Assembly: GCF_034702125.1 (NCBI RefSeq)
Contig: NC_085865.1
Span: 43,446,194-43,510,193, forward strand
DNA length: 64,000 nucleotides
Direction: 5' to 3'
DNA from: Engraulis encrasicolus
Taxonomy: Eukaryota > Chordata > Actinopteri > Clupeiformes > Engraulidae
In this document: one piece after another, positions 47,891 to 64,000 of the stretch
How positions within the stretch are numbered: the stretch's first letter is position 1
How the letters are laid out: each line of letters opens with the position of its first letter
Notes under the pieces: generated by a model
Database searches by the model: none
The model's input: the letters and a program-made list of their open reading frames with translations, nothing else
Told to the model about the DNA's origin: nothing
Position numbers and translations under genes: made by a program

Positions 47891-48028
47891 TCAATGAGCC
47901 TTCTGCTTCTGCTTCTCTGTGGTGCTGCCATTGACGTGGGCGAAATGGCCATTTACATGACTGCTGGAGCAGCTGACGTCTGCATCGGGCCGTCTTCCCG
48001 CATCCCGGGGAGTGCGCTTCCTGTACGT
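47891..48028 (-). CDS. elovl2: elovl2 terminal exon
   Basis: TTCCAG/ACG TAC AGG to TGA at 47891-47893. It encodes [39 protein letters not shown] and QKQKAH. TYRK follows NFYIQ in all ELOVL2/5 proteins, confirming the long (5 kb) last intron. Confidence 0.92.
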   Translation of the reverse strand, partial: TYRKRTPRDAGRRPDADVSCSSSHVNGHFAHVNGSTTEKQKQKAH

Positions 48029-51000
48029 CTGGAACAAAGCAAGAGAGCACATTTGAAAATGGACCATCCCTCAGGGTTATTGAATAACAGGGAGCTCGTG
48101 GTGTAGGCTACTCCATCCGCCCATCCACCCAACCCAGTCCTGTCCAGCTCAACTGACCATTGACCAAGATGTGGAGGAAGTGCTCTTAGTCTAGGCAATG
48201 GGTGAAAAAATCGCTCGCAAGGTGATAAAAGCATGAAACTTGGCACAAGTGTTCATTAGGACATGCTTATCAATTTCAGGGGTGGAGCCACCCAGAATTC
48301 AATGTTGCATAGCAACGGTTGCTAGGCAAAGCATTTTCTTAAGCAACCAGCATCACGGATAGAGTTTCTTAGCACTTTTGTGGTGTCATGATGTCTGTCC
48401 TTGTTCATTAGGACATGCTTATCAGTTTCAGGGGTGGAGCCACCCAGAATTCAATGTTGCATAGCAACGGTTGCTAGGCAAAGCATTTTCCTTAGCAACC
48501 AGCATCACGGATAGAGTTTCTTAGCACTTTTGTGGTGTCATGATGTCTGTCCTTGTCCATTAGGACATGGTTATCAGTTTCAAGGGTGGAGCCACCCAGA
48601 ATTCAATGTTGCATAGCAACGGTTGCTAGGCAAATCATATTCCTTAGCAACCAGCATCACAGATAGAGTTTCTTAGCACTTTTGTGGTGTCCTTATGTCT
48701 GCCCTTGTTCATTAGGACATGTCTATCAGTTTCAGGGGTGGAGCCACTCAGAATTCAATGTTGCATAGCAATGGTTGCTATGCAAACCATTTTCCTTGGC
48801 AACCAGCATCACTGATAGTTTCTTAGCACTTTTGTGGTGTCATGATGTCTGAATCTAGAGTACTTGTCCTAATATCACTGCAATAATGGTTAAAGAGTTG
48901 ATATACCTTCAATATCGGAGATAATTTCCTCTTTGTTATTCTTGCCATTCTAACTCGTTCTTGTATTGTGCTCATCTAAATTAAAGAGAGTTTAAACACT
49001 CATACAATTTTACAGTTGCTATTCCTGTACCCAAAGAAAAAGGCAATTGCCTGACAACATACAACATTTAGGAATTACACTTTCAAATTCCTGACAGTAA
49101 AACACATACAATTCAGATAATATGTTCACACCAGACCATAGCACAAGTTAGATATGAAGGGTTTATTTGCAAAACGGTGTATCTCCATTTTTTGACTTTT
49201 GCATTTTATTATTGGAAATGACTGGTCAGAGGTCATATCACCCATGTGTGAATTCTTACCATTAAAATATTTTGAGAACATACTTTTTCGAGCTATATAA
49301 AATGCATTTTGCAATGCATTTCAATGGAATGCCCAATACAAAAATGTCAATTTCCCAACATTCTATAAAATGGAGATACACCGTTTTGCAAATAAAGCCT
49401 TCATATGGTCTGTAGACTGCCTACTGATTTCTCATAGAGAGGAGTGGTTTGTGATTGCTAACGGCCATTTATTTGCTGTTATCATTAAGTGTTATCATTT
49501 GGTCTATATGTAGATTATAGCCAATTGTGTCAGTTACTGTATATTGAAACAAACTGAAAGCTTCCGTTTGTCAAGTACTGTAATACACGTCATCATCTTT
49601 CCACCCCTCCCCACTTGCTGATTGGCCCCCAAGATCTAGTTGCCTTGCGGAGGGATAGAATCCATGCAAACTGTTCAGACTGGAATGTGCAAAGCAACAT
49701 AGGATTTCCCAGGCTAAGACAACACAACTGATGTAGTGTAGGCAGCAGTGGCTTAAGCACTCATTCAAACCCAGATTGTCTGTTTTTGTCTAGATTCAGC
49801 CCATTAAGGTTAAGGTTAAGTAAGGATAAGGTTAATAAGAGTGTTTTCCACACCTTCATATATGGCTGAAGAGAGTTTGAGCCCCAGGAACTGTCATTAA
49901 CTGGCACAGAAAGATGACTGTAACAATATGCATCACATAAGCTAAGCACTTGGCAGTGAAATTGTATATTTTGCACACATTGCAATAATCAGGTTAATGA
50001 TAGAATGGTACGTCAGTAGGTTTTTGGATAGAGAAACAGTACAGCGCTTCTATTCCATTTGATAAAGGTTCAGTGTAAATACTGTAAGAATTAAGTTAAG
50101 ACAAGGATGTGAAACTCAGGCCAGGGGACCAAATTTGGCCCACGGAACCACTTCGGCCATTAGGCCCGCAAGATCTTTGCAAATTTGTATTACAGTTGGC
50201 CCACATACACCATCAATACATAGACAATGTGACTTGAAGGCAAAATTCAGTCAGTCTGAGTTAGAGTACTTTTATAAATCCACAAAGCAAAATTTTGTTC
50301 ATCACAAGAATTATGAGTGTGTCCACACTAGTGTAACAGCATATACATAGTTTGTTAGTTTTAAATTTGGATATTTGGAATATACAAAAAGTAATCATAT
50401 ATTAATACAGTAATAGGCAAACAGTACCCATGATTGTAACCAACTGCTAACCAACTATTGGTTAAGAGAAAAACATTTCTTTGCATTTCATGACTATAAT
50501 CTGCTGCTATTAAACCATATAATTTTAGACAGACTCCATTCATTTTGAAAACATGTTACAGTTGTCTAAATGATTTGTAACACATAATCCATTTAGGATT
50601 TTATAATTAGTTCCTGGGTATGCATGTCAATAATCACTTTGTCATTTGACACAACACAGGCAAATGATGTTGTTCATGCAGGCATCTTTCTTTCCAAAGT
50701 TGTAATTTTGTGCTCTGAATGATCAGTATGCAGTAGGCACATGTAAAATGCAGTGAAATAAAGAGAGGCCTTACTTGAAGTGACACTTAAAGCCCCTCAT
50801 TACTACAAATGTGTTCAAGAAGAACTTAAGTGAGAATAATATTCACATAATTGCAAAGCTTTGTGGTTTCTAGAATGACACCAAAGGAATCACAATGCCC
50901 CATTTGCTATATAACCTTTTAATGTATTAATACAGTGGTATAGCGAAGTCAAGATACACATATCATACCACAGAACTGATTAAAAACTGTGTTGTTGATG

Positions 51001-54000
51001 TTTGTTGCTCAGGAAAGTTCATTGATTATGAGAGGTCATAATCATACATATTGCAGTATTTGAAGCATTATGATGCATTATTTTAGTGATATTAGGGCAA
51101 GGAGTCAATATTTAGACATAACAACAAAATTGCTGGGAACTGTATTACTGATGCTAGTTGCTAATGAAGATGCTTTACCTAGCAACTGTTGCTAGGCAAC
51201 ATTGGATTTTGAGTGGCTCCACCCCTGATATTTAGTGATATTTGGGCAAGGAGTTAATATTTACACATCATAACACCACAGAATTGCTGGGAACTGTATT
51301 ACTGATGCTGGTTGCTAAAGAAGATGCTTTACCTAGCAACGGTTGCTAGGCAACATTAAATTCTGAGTGGCTTCACCCCTGATATTAAGTAATATTAGGG
51401 CAAGGAGTCAATATTTAGACATCATAAAATCAAAAGATAGCTGGGAACTGTACTACTGATGCTGGTTGCTAAAGAAGACGCTTTACCTAGCAACGGTTGC
51501 TGGGCAGCATTAAATTCTGAGTGGGTCCACCCCTGATATTAAGTAATATTAGGGCAAGGAGTCAATATTTAAACTTCATAACACCACAAAATTGCTGGGA
51601 ACTGTATTTCTGATGCTGGTTGCTAAGGAAGATGCTTCACCTAGCAACCGTTGCTAGGCAACGCTGAATTCTGAGTGGCTCCACCCCTGAAATTAATAAG
51701 CATGTCCTAATGAACATTTGTGCCAAGTTTCACGCTTTTATCACCTTCCGAGCGATTCTCCCATTATATTGCACCCATTGCCTAGACTATCTCTGCTTGC
51801 CTGCATGGCTTGCTCCCCTTCTCTGTTGTACCTATGTTTTTATGGCCTATGTTGTAAAAAAAGAAGTAAAAAAATGAACCTATTTCCTCTTTTGGGGGGG
51901 GCCTAAAATGTATTAACTTAATGGTGCTCAATAATGGATGGCGGTCATTTTTCCATCTTCCTAGATGTTTTTGGAGCTTTTATCTTGCTCATCAGCTTGA
52001 TGCGTTTCACTCTGAGCCACAAGGGTAGACCCACTTTCCTGCCGTAAAACTGAAATCCACATTCATCAGTGGTCATTCATCTTATGTATGTAAGTTATGC
52101 TCTCGTACAAGAGCTTCCTGCTGCAAATGACTCTTCTACTCAATTTTGACCAGCCACATTATATCAATCACTAGTTAGCCTACATTGATCATAGCATTGG
52201 TAAACCATTAAAAAATATATTTTCAGAGGACACCTTTATCCAAAAACAGAAATTTGTGAAATTCAATATCGGCTGTCCTACATTGTGGGATTCTGCCGCT
52301 TGTACTTTGATAAATGGAATGTCCCTTCATATATATTTTATAGCCTCTTGTGTGAAAATTAATCTCCACTGTGACAGAGGAGAGAAGGAGGAGAACTCTC
52401 CTGCTTAAACACTCAATAGACCTTTCCGTCCTCTATTGTACCAGCCTGGCCGTTTATCTCCCCTGGGAACCTCGGAGAGCATTAGTGGAGCTCTCCACAA
52501 CATCCTGGTCAATTTCCCTGGACAAATAGCAAAGATTACCATGTGTATGTCCTGTGTATCTTTGCCAAACTGCTGAAGCTGTATTTCGTTTGAATTGTGT
52601 TGCTTACGTAAGAATTACACTGTATTACAAGTAATACATATTATTACAGAAGTTAACAAAGAGAGTCAACATGGTGAGCTTCTCTGAAGAACATCAAAGC
52701 TTGCCATATCCATCTCTGTCCTCTGTTCCTCTGCTGAACTGTTGGAAACTGTGCTTTGTATGAAGTGTGTCACAGGCGTAATTACATTACAAGCAGGGCT
52801 CTACATTTTTCATCACTAGCCAAAATGGCTTACAGAATGTCATCCAACTAGCCAAACACACACTCACTAATGGGTCAACGCAGTTAATAAGTTGGTCTTC
52901 TCTACCAGCCAAACTGACATTTCACCAGAATTGGGCTGGTTGGCTGGTGATAATTTAGAGCACTGATTACAAGTAATAATAATAAAGATAATAATTACCT
53001 GGATATAGAAGTTGATGAAGAGGAACACCAGTGTGAACATGTAGCTGGTCTGGAAGAGTAGACATCCGGTGGGGAAGCCACATGGGACCACTACAGCACT
53101 GAGGGTGTGGGTGATGGTCAGGAAGAACTGGACCTGGAATGGTGAAGAGGAAGACATGCATTTTTTAAGCCCAACTGGGAAACTCCAACTCCCATTGTCA
53201 TTGTGATACAGCACTCCACAGCACACAAGTGTTCACTGCACACTGCACACAACAAAATTGCATTTACACCTCACCCGTGCAAGGGGGCAGCCAAGCATTT
53301 AAGGTGATGATAGATAGTCACTTTGGTTAAAAAGTGTCTGCCAAATGCAATGTAATGTAATGTAATGCAATGTAACATGAGGCAACTTTTTGAACAATGT
53401 GTCTAGGCAACAGTACTATATAGTGGTTACATTGTTTATTACACAACATTCTTATCAAATGAACGTGAATTAGCAACCAACAACTTTCATTCCATTACCA
53501 AATGAAGACAATCATGATGTTGCCCAGCAACAGTTCTCAAAAAGTTACTTCGTGTATCATTGCCTTTACAGGACAGGCTACTACTGGACTGTACTGCGAA
53601 GTGAGTAGCATAACATGCTTTTAAAGTATCATAAATAATATTTTATGAATCAGAGCTGCTGAATGCAGACTAACAGATTAAATGGGGTTTGAAGTCAAAA
53701 TACCATAAATGAGTGACATATTTGAAGACAACATCAAGGGATTTCAAGGACTATCACTAAACCTTTTGTAGCACCTTCATCAAAGTATGCACTGACCAGC
53801 TGTGCCTGTGTTAGGTAGCGTTTCCACCACAGGTACTTGTGCATGGCAGGGAATGTGGAGAGGCCATAGTAAGAATACATCAGCACGTGGATGAAGCTGT
53901 TCAACGTTGGCCCGAAGAAACCTGTAAAATAAATGGACCTAACAAGTCACTGTACCGAATGAGCCAACAGATGAACCAAATAGGTCAATGCATGAGGATA

Positions 54001-55293
54001 TGTATGATGTGATATGTATGTGTACGTAAGCAGCATTGCTATGAATATAATTGTGCCAAATTAGCACCCTATCTGACCCTCTGTGAGGGGGGATTTTCCT
54101 CATTTCTTTATTTGGAGGGCTTTTATTTGATGATGGGGAACGTAAAATTGTGAATCTTGTGTAACTTGAATGATAATGCTTTCAAATGTAGGCCTACTGT
54201 AGTAAAGCCATAGCTGATGGAGATAAAAGTGTATGGAACTGAAACAATGATTTGAAACTTTTTTAGTTGCTGTTAAAGCCTTCTTACTCTGTCCGCAGGG
54301 GATCCAGTTGAGCACGCACCACCAGATGTTGAACATGGAGGCATGGTGGTAGACGTGCAGGAAGGAGATCTGGCTGTTCTTCTTCCTCAGCACGAAGAAG
54401 ATGGTGTCTAGGAACTCGATGAGCTTTGAGAAGTAATACCACCACAGCACTTTGGCTACCTGGGGGAGAGAAGGTGAAGAGTCCAGGTACTATTGGAGCA
54501 GCCGTGGCCTAGTGGTTAAGGAGATGAGCTTTTGATCAGAGGGTTACACATTCAAATCCAACCCTACCAATCCTTCCTCATCTCACTCTATGTCTGAGGT
54601 GCCCCTGAGCAAGTAGTATTATCCTAAGCTAATACATTGCCATGAGCGTAACCTTGGTAGCTTAACGTTAGCTAGCATGAGCAAGGCGTTCGAATTAGCT
54701 TACATTAACTACCTGTAGCATTAAACAGGACAGCATTTAGGGAGGTCAGCCCTATGTTCCACGTCACAAATACCTTTTTTTTTTTTTAAAGTATTAGGCC
54801 AATTGATCCTACAGAGGTATCTTGTTGTATTACATTGTTGATGTGTACTTACTTAGGTTAAGGCATGATTCCACTGCGGTTATGGTTAGGGAAAGATTTT
54901 GGTCCATCTCTACTTTTATGGGTAGAGCGTGGTTATTCCAATAAGATTCCAATAAGTTTGGGTTTTAGGGAATGGTTTTGAGTGGAACCATTGGTCTGCA
55001 GGACCATTGAGCCTTTAAAAAAAAGTCTTAGTGATGTGGGACCATTGGGCTGTGGGAACATAGACACACTCCCCATTTTGGTGTACTGGGACAGCAGCTC
55101 TGTGTCTCAGGTCAGTGTACTGATGTCCTGGGACAGCAACAGGACAGAATAATCATCACACCAACGGCTACTATCATTTTTGTTTTTTGTTTGAGCATTG
55201 CCTACTGCAACTCACCCTGATGTCGGCCTCTCCTCCATCAGTGAGGCTCTGGCACTGGAGATTGTAGCCACCTGCCCACGATGCCGAGACAAG
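47891..55293 (-). CDS. elovl2: Very-long-chain fatty acid elongase Elovl2 (3' five exons; 5' end not seen)
   Basis: Exons in transcript order: 55216-55293, 54288-54459, 53797-53921, 52999-53133, 47891-48028, phases consistent, 215 codons plus stop. Visible motifs: [50 protein letters not shown] with the catalytic HxxHH box, [22 protein letters not shown], and several membrane-spanning segments. It catalyses the condensing step of fatty-acid elongation in the ER, acting on C20-C22 polyunsaturated substrates on the way to DHA. ELOVL2 rather than ELOVL5 is shown by [24 protein letters not shown] and [19 protein letters not shown]. The tail KQKAH fits a di-lysine-type ER retrieval signal. Human ELOVL2 has 296 residues, so ~80 N-terminal residues are missing here. 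The last intron holds element B. Confidence 0.95.
48187..51789. mobile_element. Element B: 3.6 kb foldback transposon with subterminal arrays
   Basis: Perfect 18-base ends TAGTCTAGGCAATGGGTG lie in TCT direct repeats (48184-48186, 51790-51792). Each side has about four tandem 152-bp units in inverted orientation (left 48220-48850, right ~51110-51760). A unit holds GCATGAAACTTGGCACAAGT (end unit), TTCATTAGGACATGCTTATC, GGGGTGGAGCCACCCAGAAT and AGCAACGGTTGCTAGGCAA. The middle (48860-51110) is AT-rich, with a foldback pair near 49170 and 49380 (GGAGATACACCGTTTTGCAA), and no transposase. Confidence 0.9.
52999..53133 (-). CDS. elovl2: elovl2 exon ([10 protein letters not shown]...)
   Basis: ATTCCAG/GTCCAG to ATC CAG/GTAATT, 45 codons, two hydrophobic segments, ending NFYIQ. 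Confidence 0.95.
53161..53375 (-). mobile_element. SINE/LINE tail fragment
   Basis: 53161-53300 on the minus strand is the 3' half of the family-1 SINE (CCCTTGCACGGGTGAGG ... ACAATGGGAGTTGGAGTTTC). 53310-53375 on the plus strand ends AGTGTCTGCCAAATGCAATG with TAATG repeats, the L2-type tail. Confidence 0.65.
53797..53921 (-). CDS. elovl2: elovl2 exon (FFGPTLN...)
   Basis: TTTTACAG/GTTTC to CAG CTG/GTCAGT. It encodes [20 protein letters not shown] and [19 protein letters not shown]. Confidence 0.95.
54288..54459 (-). CDS. elovl2: elovl2 exon with HxxHH box
   Basis: CCCCAG/GTAGCC to CAG A/GTAAGA, 57 codons plus one base. It carries KLIEFLDT and [10 protein letters not shown], the active-site histidines. 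Confidence 0.96.
54500..54625 (+). mobile_element. tRNA-derived SINE head
   Basis: GCAGCCGTGGCCTAGTGGTT AAGG, then GTTACACATTCAAATCCAAC in B-box position and TGAGGTGCCCCTGAGCAAG. It is typical of fish tRNA SINEs and too diverged to be a tRNA gene. Confidence 0.7.
55216..55293 (-). CDS. elovl2: elovl2 exon (GGYNLQCQ)
   Basis: TCCACAG/CTTGTC to ATC AGG/GTGAG; it encodes [20 protein letters not shown] then GEADIR, phase 0 on both sides. It is the most upstream exon visible. Confidence 0.92.
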
Positions 55294-56857
55294 CTGTGGA
55301 GGTAGTACACAGGAAATCATGAGTTGAAATGAACTCCATTTCAATATATAATTTGGTCCTACTCAACAGTGTTAATTTTATTCTGTTTAAGGTGAATTCT
55401 ATTCATTTTTTTGTAAAGACCAACACTGAAATGTGAAAGAATATTGAACACTGGTGGCTCCTGGATATTCGTCTTGCTGTAGACTCGAAATTACGCTGGT
55501 CATCTGCAAAATCTGCACTGACTTCTGACTCCACTGTTGTACTGAGTAATTTCACTCTCCACAGTGTTATATATACTCTATCAGGAGTTTGTATAAGTAA
55601 CATACTCTGGAATATTAACACCCAATTGACTCGTTCAGAATTCACATCATCACTGACTGCATGCGCATCGTTGACTCAAACAGACCAAAGAGGTTTCAAG
55701 GGTATTACGAGAGACTCCACACTTTCGGGTGGTACTGCACGCTAGGGGCGCCAACGAAGGAGTGCAGACTCCATTCAGAATAACGCCCCTAGGGAAACGG
55801 CAAGCATGGGTGAAATAGGGAGTGGGGAGGCTGTATGTAAACTGGCTGTGGACACAAACACACACAAACAGACAGTGCAGACGCTAAAGAGAGAACTGCC
55901 GGCCTGAAGTGTGTGCATTGATAAAAATAGAGATTCTGAAAAGTACACTTGTTATGCTATTTCGAGAGGGAAGAGGCTGTTCCAGAAGCGTGGGAGATGT
56001 TTGTGGTTCAAGAAATTAAAGTACCGACTGGACATAGGACATCATCAGGAATGTCCGTGTCTGTGGCGCCCATTGCATATCTGAAGTTAGCCTGACCATG
56101 CGTTGTCTTATTTTGGAGACAAACCTGGCTAGTTTCTTTACAAATGAACGGTGCATGATCGTGCTCCAAAGATGTGCACACAGCCAAATTACGTCATATC
56201 TGTTTACAGCCAGTAAAGGGGTCTATGCTCTACTGTGTAAGGAGACTCTTGGAAGAGGATACATAAGAGGGGGTCAATCACTGAGGTATTTCATCACCGC
56301 TGCTCATAAAGGCTAAAGGTTAACTTTAATGGTCCCACAGGGGGACATTGATTTAGCAGCCAGCATAGTACAATAAGACACACATCAGCATATCCTCTAT
56401 TGATAGGTACCATAGGCAAGATTAAATATTAAGGGCCATATTCCTCGTAGTCATAGCGCACACCATTCCAGTGCACTGTAACACTGCGACAGTGCAACAC
56501 TATACTAGTGGTTGAAAAGATTTCACCACCATAGTACTACCCCAAAACAACATTAGACAGTCCACATTACAACTTGGTCCTTGCCATTGTGGTAATGGCA
56601 CTATAAAAGCTGCGAAATAACGAGCAGGACAGCACTCCTAGTTTTATGGTTTATTGCCCGTCAGACGTTTCGGGGTTAACCTTCTTCAGTGTCGGGCAAA
56701 AAAAGAACTATAAAAGCTGCCACATAGAAAAAAACATAGGTACCCACAGTACAGTAAGAAATCGAGAAACTCATTACTGTCTATGCTTATGTAAACACAT
56801 GGATGGAAACACATGCCAAAATGTATTCAGCTGCTTTTTATGCTCTCTTTCTCTGTA

Positions 56858-56891
<34 letters not shown>

Positions 56892-57020
56892 ACACACAAA
56901 CAGTCATCATTATGAGATAGGGTGGGGCCTAATTGGGTTGAGTGCTGAGACATTCTCTACAGGCCGTCACAAAATGACACTCATCCACAGAAAACTCCCC
57001 CTCCCCCCATGATCAACCCC
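55294..57020. other. elovl2 upstream intron region, no exon seen
   Basis: I see no exon for the missing N-terminal part of Elovl2. The phrase GACGTTTCGGGGTTAACCTT at 56662 belongs to a common fish repeat. Confidence 0.45.
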
Positions 57021-57037
57021 TGTACCTGTCCTCTGCC

Positions 57038-61340
<4,303 letters not shown>

Positions 61341-61469
61341 ATATTTTTGAATATATGAAATGAAAATATATTATAATATACTACAATATATTGTTTGCCA
61401 ATATATCATTTTATATTGTACAGCAGTATATTGCACAATATAAAGTGATATATTTTGCGGTATACGAGA

Positions 61470-61995
61470 ATATAGACATTATTGCCGTTTTCGTATATTG
61501 ACTTATGTATTGCATTATACTGTGAAATATATTGTTGGATATATGGAATTATATCCCATATAGTATATGACTTATTGATAAATCATATATTGATTTATGT
61601 ATTGTATTATACTGTACAATATATTGTTGCATATATTGAATTATACCCCATAGTATATGGCTTATTGATGAATCATATATTGATTTATGTATTGCATTAT
61701 ACTGTACAGTATATTACTGCATATATGGAATTATACCCCATAATATATGGCTTATTGATGAATCATATACTGATTAATGTATTGCATTATACTGTACAGT
61801 ATATTACTGCATATATTGAATTATATCCCATAATATATGGCTTATTGATGAATCATATATTGATTTATGTATTGCATTATACTGTAAAGTATACTGTTGC
61901 ATATATTGGATTATATCCCATAGTATATGGCTTATTAATTAAATCATATATTGACTTATGTATTGCATTACACTACACAATATACTATAACGTAC
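61470..61995. repeat. 90-bp AT-rich tandem repeat, ~6 copies
   Basis: The phrase TATGTATTGCATTATACTGT recurs at ~90-92-bp steps (61505, 61596, 61686, 61776, 61866, 61956). Because 90 divides by three, one frame stays open for 177 codons (61482-62015) as a 30-residue repeat. I read this as a satellite, not a gene. Confidence 0.9.
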
Positions 61996-62397
61996 TTTAT
62001 ACAAGGCATTTATGAAGTAATGTAATTACAACAATGACCAAACATCAATTCAATTCATTCAACTGTTGACATTGGTTTATTAAAAACATGAAACCAACCG
62101 ACCCTTTAACACCACCGCTCACACATGCAGAGACAGAGGGGCAGACAGGCAGGGAAACGACTTGACAACGACACCGGCCAACAGGCCAAATGCTGGTGAA
62201 ACTTGCCTGTGGCCAGTAACAATTTCAGTCTCCCACTTTGGCCAGTAACTTGTACTTAATGAAAAAGCAGAAATATTCTAAAAAAAAAAAAAACCTAAAT
62301 AAAAAATAAAAAAAAACCCCAAATAAAACAAAAAGAAAACAAAACAAAAACTGTGGCTGTGGCCGGTAAGCGAAACACCTCACATAAAGCACTGGCA

Positions 62398-62475
62398 CAC
62401 ATGCACACACACAAACACATACGCGTGACCGCGCCCACACACACACACCCGCGCGCGCGCGCTCACACACACACC
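62398..62475. repeat. CA/CG-rich microsatellite
   Basis: Mixed CA, CGCG and ACAC units, preceded by an A-rich stretch (62275-62350). Confidence 0.85.
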
Positions 62476-62741
62476 TTCAGATATATTTTTTTTTTAAAGA
62501 AAAGAAAGTGAAGGTGAATTCAGGGGCAGACCACCCGCAGCCTCAGTCACTCAAAGTCAACAAGAGGGCTCATAGGCCTGTCCATGGACTTCTTTTTCTC
62601 TTGGTGAAGCAGTTCACAGATTCTTTTATTTAGCGACATCCGGATCTCCCCCATCCTCGCACCTGGATGTGCCTGAGCAACAGCATCTGCAAAAGTAAAG
62701 TAAAAAGAATGTTAACTCTCTAACCCATTGAAACTTGAAGG

Positions 62742-62830
62742 GTATGCCACTAGTTTGGGGCCAAATACACCGTTGGTTCATGAAGGGTTTTATTTTTCAT
62801 GTTAAGCATTGTGTTACATTCTCATACTCC
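62742..62830. mobile_element. Fragment of the hairpin MITE family
   Basis: GGGTATGCCACTAGTTTGGG and TTTATTTTTCATGTTAAGCA match the left arm of the element at 23763. Confidence 0.6.
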
Positions 62831-63199
62831 TTCCTTTCAATAGTCTGAAACAAGCCCAACATTGCCCAGCTTTGTAAACCCAGGTCAATGATTTTAACCA
62901 CATTTAGCCCAATTAACCCTTGAATGTAACATGTTACATCAGCAAGTTTCACACATTCAATGTGCAGTTAATAATGTAGCTCAAGTAAACTCTAAATCTG
63001 GATGTCCTAACCCACTGCCCCTGACCCATCCAGTCCAGACCCCCCCCACACACACACACCGTCCTACAACCAACCACACCTTCACCCTGCAATAAATAAC
63101 TAGGTTACATCCATTCCATAATTAACATAAAAATAATAAAAACAGGGATACATTCATGTCTACATATCCCCCTCCCAACTTTTACCCTAGCTTCCATCC

Positions 63200-63465
63200 C
63201 CACCAGCAGTACCAACACTAGCTGCAGAGGTCCATGTTGTCCCACTCAATCTCTCTTATTCCCGGTTTATTCAGTAGCTTGATTGAATGAGGTATAAAGG
63301 ATTTTTTGAAACGATTATATTTGCACCAAGGGAGTCTGAACCTCCTCCCAACGTTCAGATAGATGTATTCCCCATTTAGTGCATGATCACCAGTGAGTGA
63401 GCATAGTAAAGGCACAGTATTGCTTACCATTTCAAGTACTGGAATGCACACCAGTCCATGTGACT
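63200..63465 (-). mobile_element. LINE C-terminal fragment
   Basis: On the minus strand, an open frame (63218-63451) includes SLTGDHALNGEYIYLNVGRR, then CKYNRFKKSFIPHSIKLLN. The NRFKKSFIPxxIxLLN motif is the usual end of one group of fish non-LTR elements. Confidence 0.72.
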
Positions 63466-63668
63466 ATTTTTTCCTCCAGACCATCGCTGCATACCTCTTC
63501 AGCAACCTCTGCAAAAAAAGTTAAAAGAGCAACAGAAAATTAACATTCACTCACACACTTAACCTTAAATAGGCACAAGGATACCCACCAAGCTCATCAC
63601 TTCTATATCATTGTCAGAATTGCGAGCTAAATCTGGGGGGGAGGGGAGGGGGGGGGGAGAGTTCGGTA

Positions 63669-63755
63669 GACTGGTGGAACTACAGCATTCTAGCTCGCAG
63701 TGGCAGAGCTTCGACTGGTGGAACTACAGCATTCTAGCTCGCAGTGGCAGAGCGT
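63669..63755. repeat. 45-bp direct duplication
   Basis: GACTGGTGGAACTACAGCAT TCTAGCTCGCAGTGGCAGAG occurs twice in a row. Confidence 0.9.
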
Positions 63756-64000
63756 CGTAGTGGCACTCTGTGTCTCGTCCCGACAACAGGGAAGATAAGA
63801 CATTGAAATCGCAGCAGCCAGCATCGTTAACAGTTGCACGTCTGTTCTTGGCACGAAGGCACTCTTTTATGAAGATGATGAAGCGAAGGAAGACTTAAAC
63901 TCATGCATGTAACTGGCGAGAATGAATTCCGATGAACAAGAATGACTCGCGCATTCGTTTAAGAGTAAACATGAACACCAACATGACTCAATGAATGCAA

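Overview
The window is nuclear DNA of a ray-finned (teleost) fish. Genes are split by introns with GT-AG borders. Introns are packed with CA/GT and TC/GA microsatellites, tRNA-derived SINEs, non-LTR retrotransposons (LINEs) and foldback DNA transposons typical of fish. A retained elovl2 gene (absent from most spiny-rayed marine fish) and the frequent 'taggcctac' phrase suggest a non-acanthopterygian such as a herring relative. That placement is inference, not proof.

Three protein genes can be rebuilt exon by exon, with matching reading phase at every junction. (1) gcm2, minus strand, 117-6767: five coding exons, 513 codons, a GCM-domain transcription factor, complete from start to stop. (2) sycp2l, plus strand, 9606-45867: 29 coding exons, 750 codons, a synaptonemal-complex-protein-2-like meiotic protein, complete from start to stop. 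(3) elovl2, minus strand, 47891-55293: the last five coding exons (215 codons) of a very-long-chain polyunsaturated fatty-acid elongase; its first ~80 codons are not visible up to the window end. The order and orientation gcm2(-) sycp2l(+) elovl2(-) is, from memory, the same as on human 6p24.2. gcm2 and sycp2l are divergent across a 2.8 kb spacer, and sycp2l and elovl2 converge across a 2.0 kb spacer. The three genes have unrelated jobs (parathyroid/ionocyte fate, meiotic chromosome axis, DHA synthesis), so the cluster is a syntenic block, not a pathway.

The rest is mobile and repetitive DNA, much of it inside sycp2l introns: a decayed L2-like LINE (about 19.09-21.45 kb), a LINE 3' fragment (22.1-23.1 kb), a near-perfect hairpin MITE (23.76-24.09 kb), and three multi-kb foldback transposons (element C at 30.4-33.6 kb, element A at 35.8-40.0 kb, element B at 48.2-51.8 kb in elovl2). 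Past elovl2 lies a LINE split by a 3.3 kb hAT-like element with an exact 8-bp target duplication.

The points most worth checking are: an apparent AT-AC intron in sycp2l (ATAAGT...TTTTAC, phase 0 on both sides); elements A and B, which share TAGTC-starting terminal repeats, 3-bp target duplications and ~150-bp subterminal units arranged as inverted arrays; a motif shared across four otherwise different elements; and three separate cases in which a short tandem duplication has copied a working splice-site region into the neighbouring intron.
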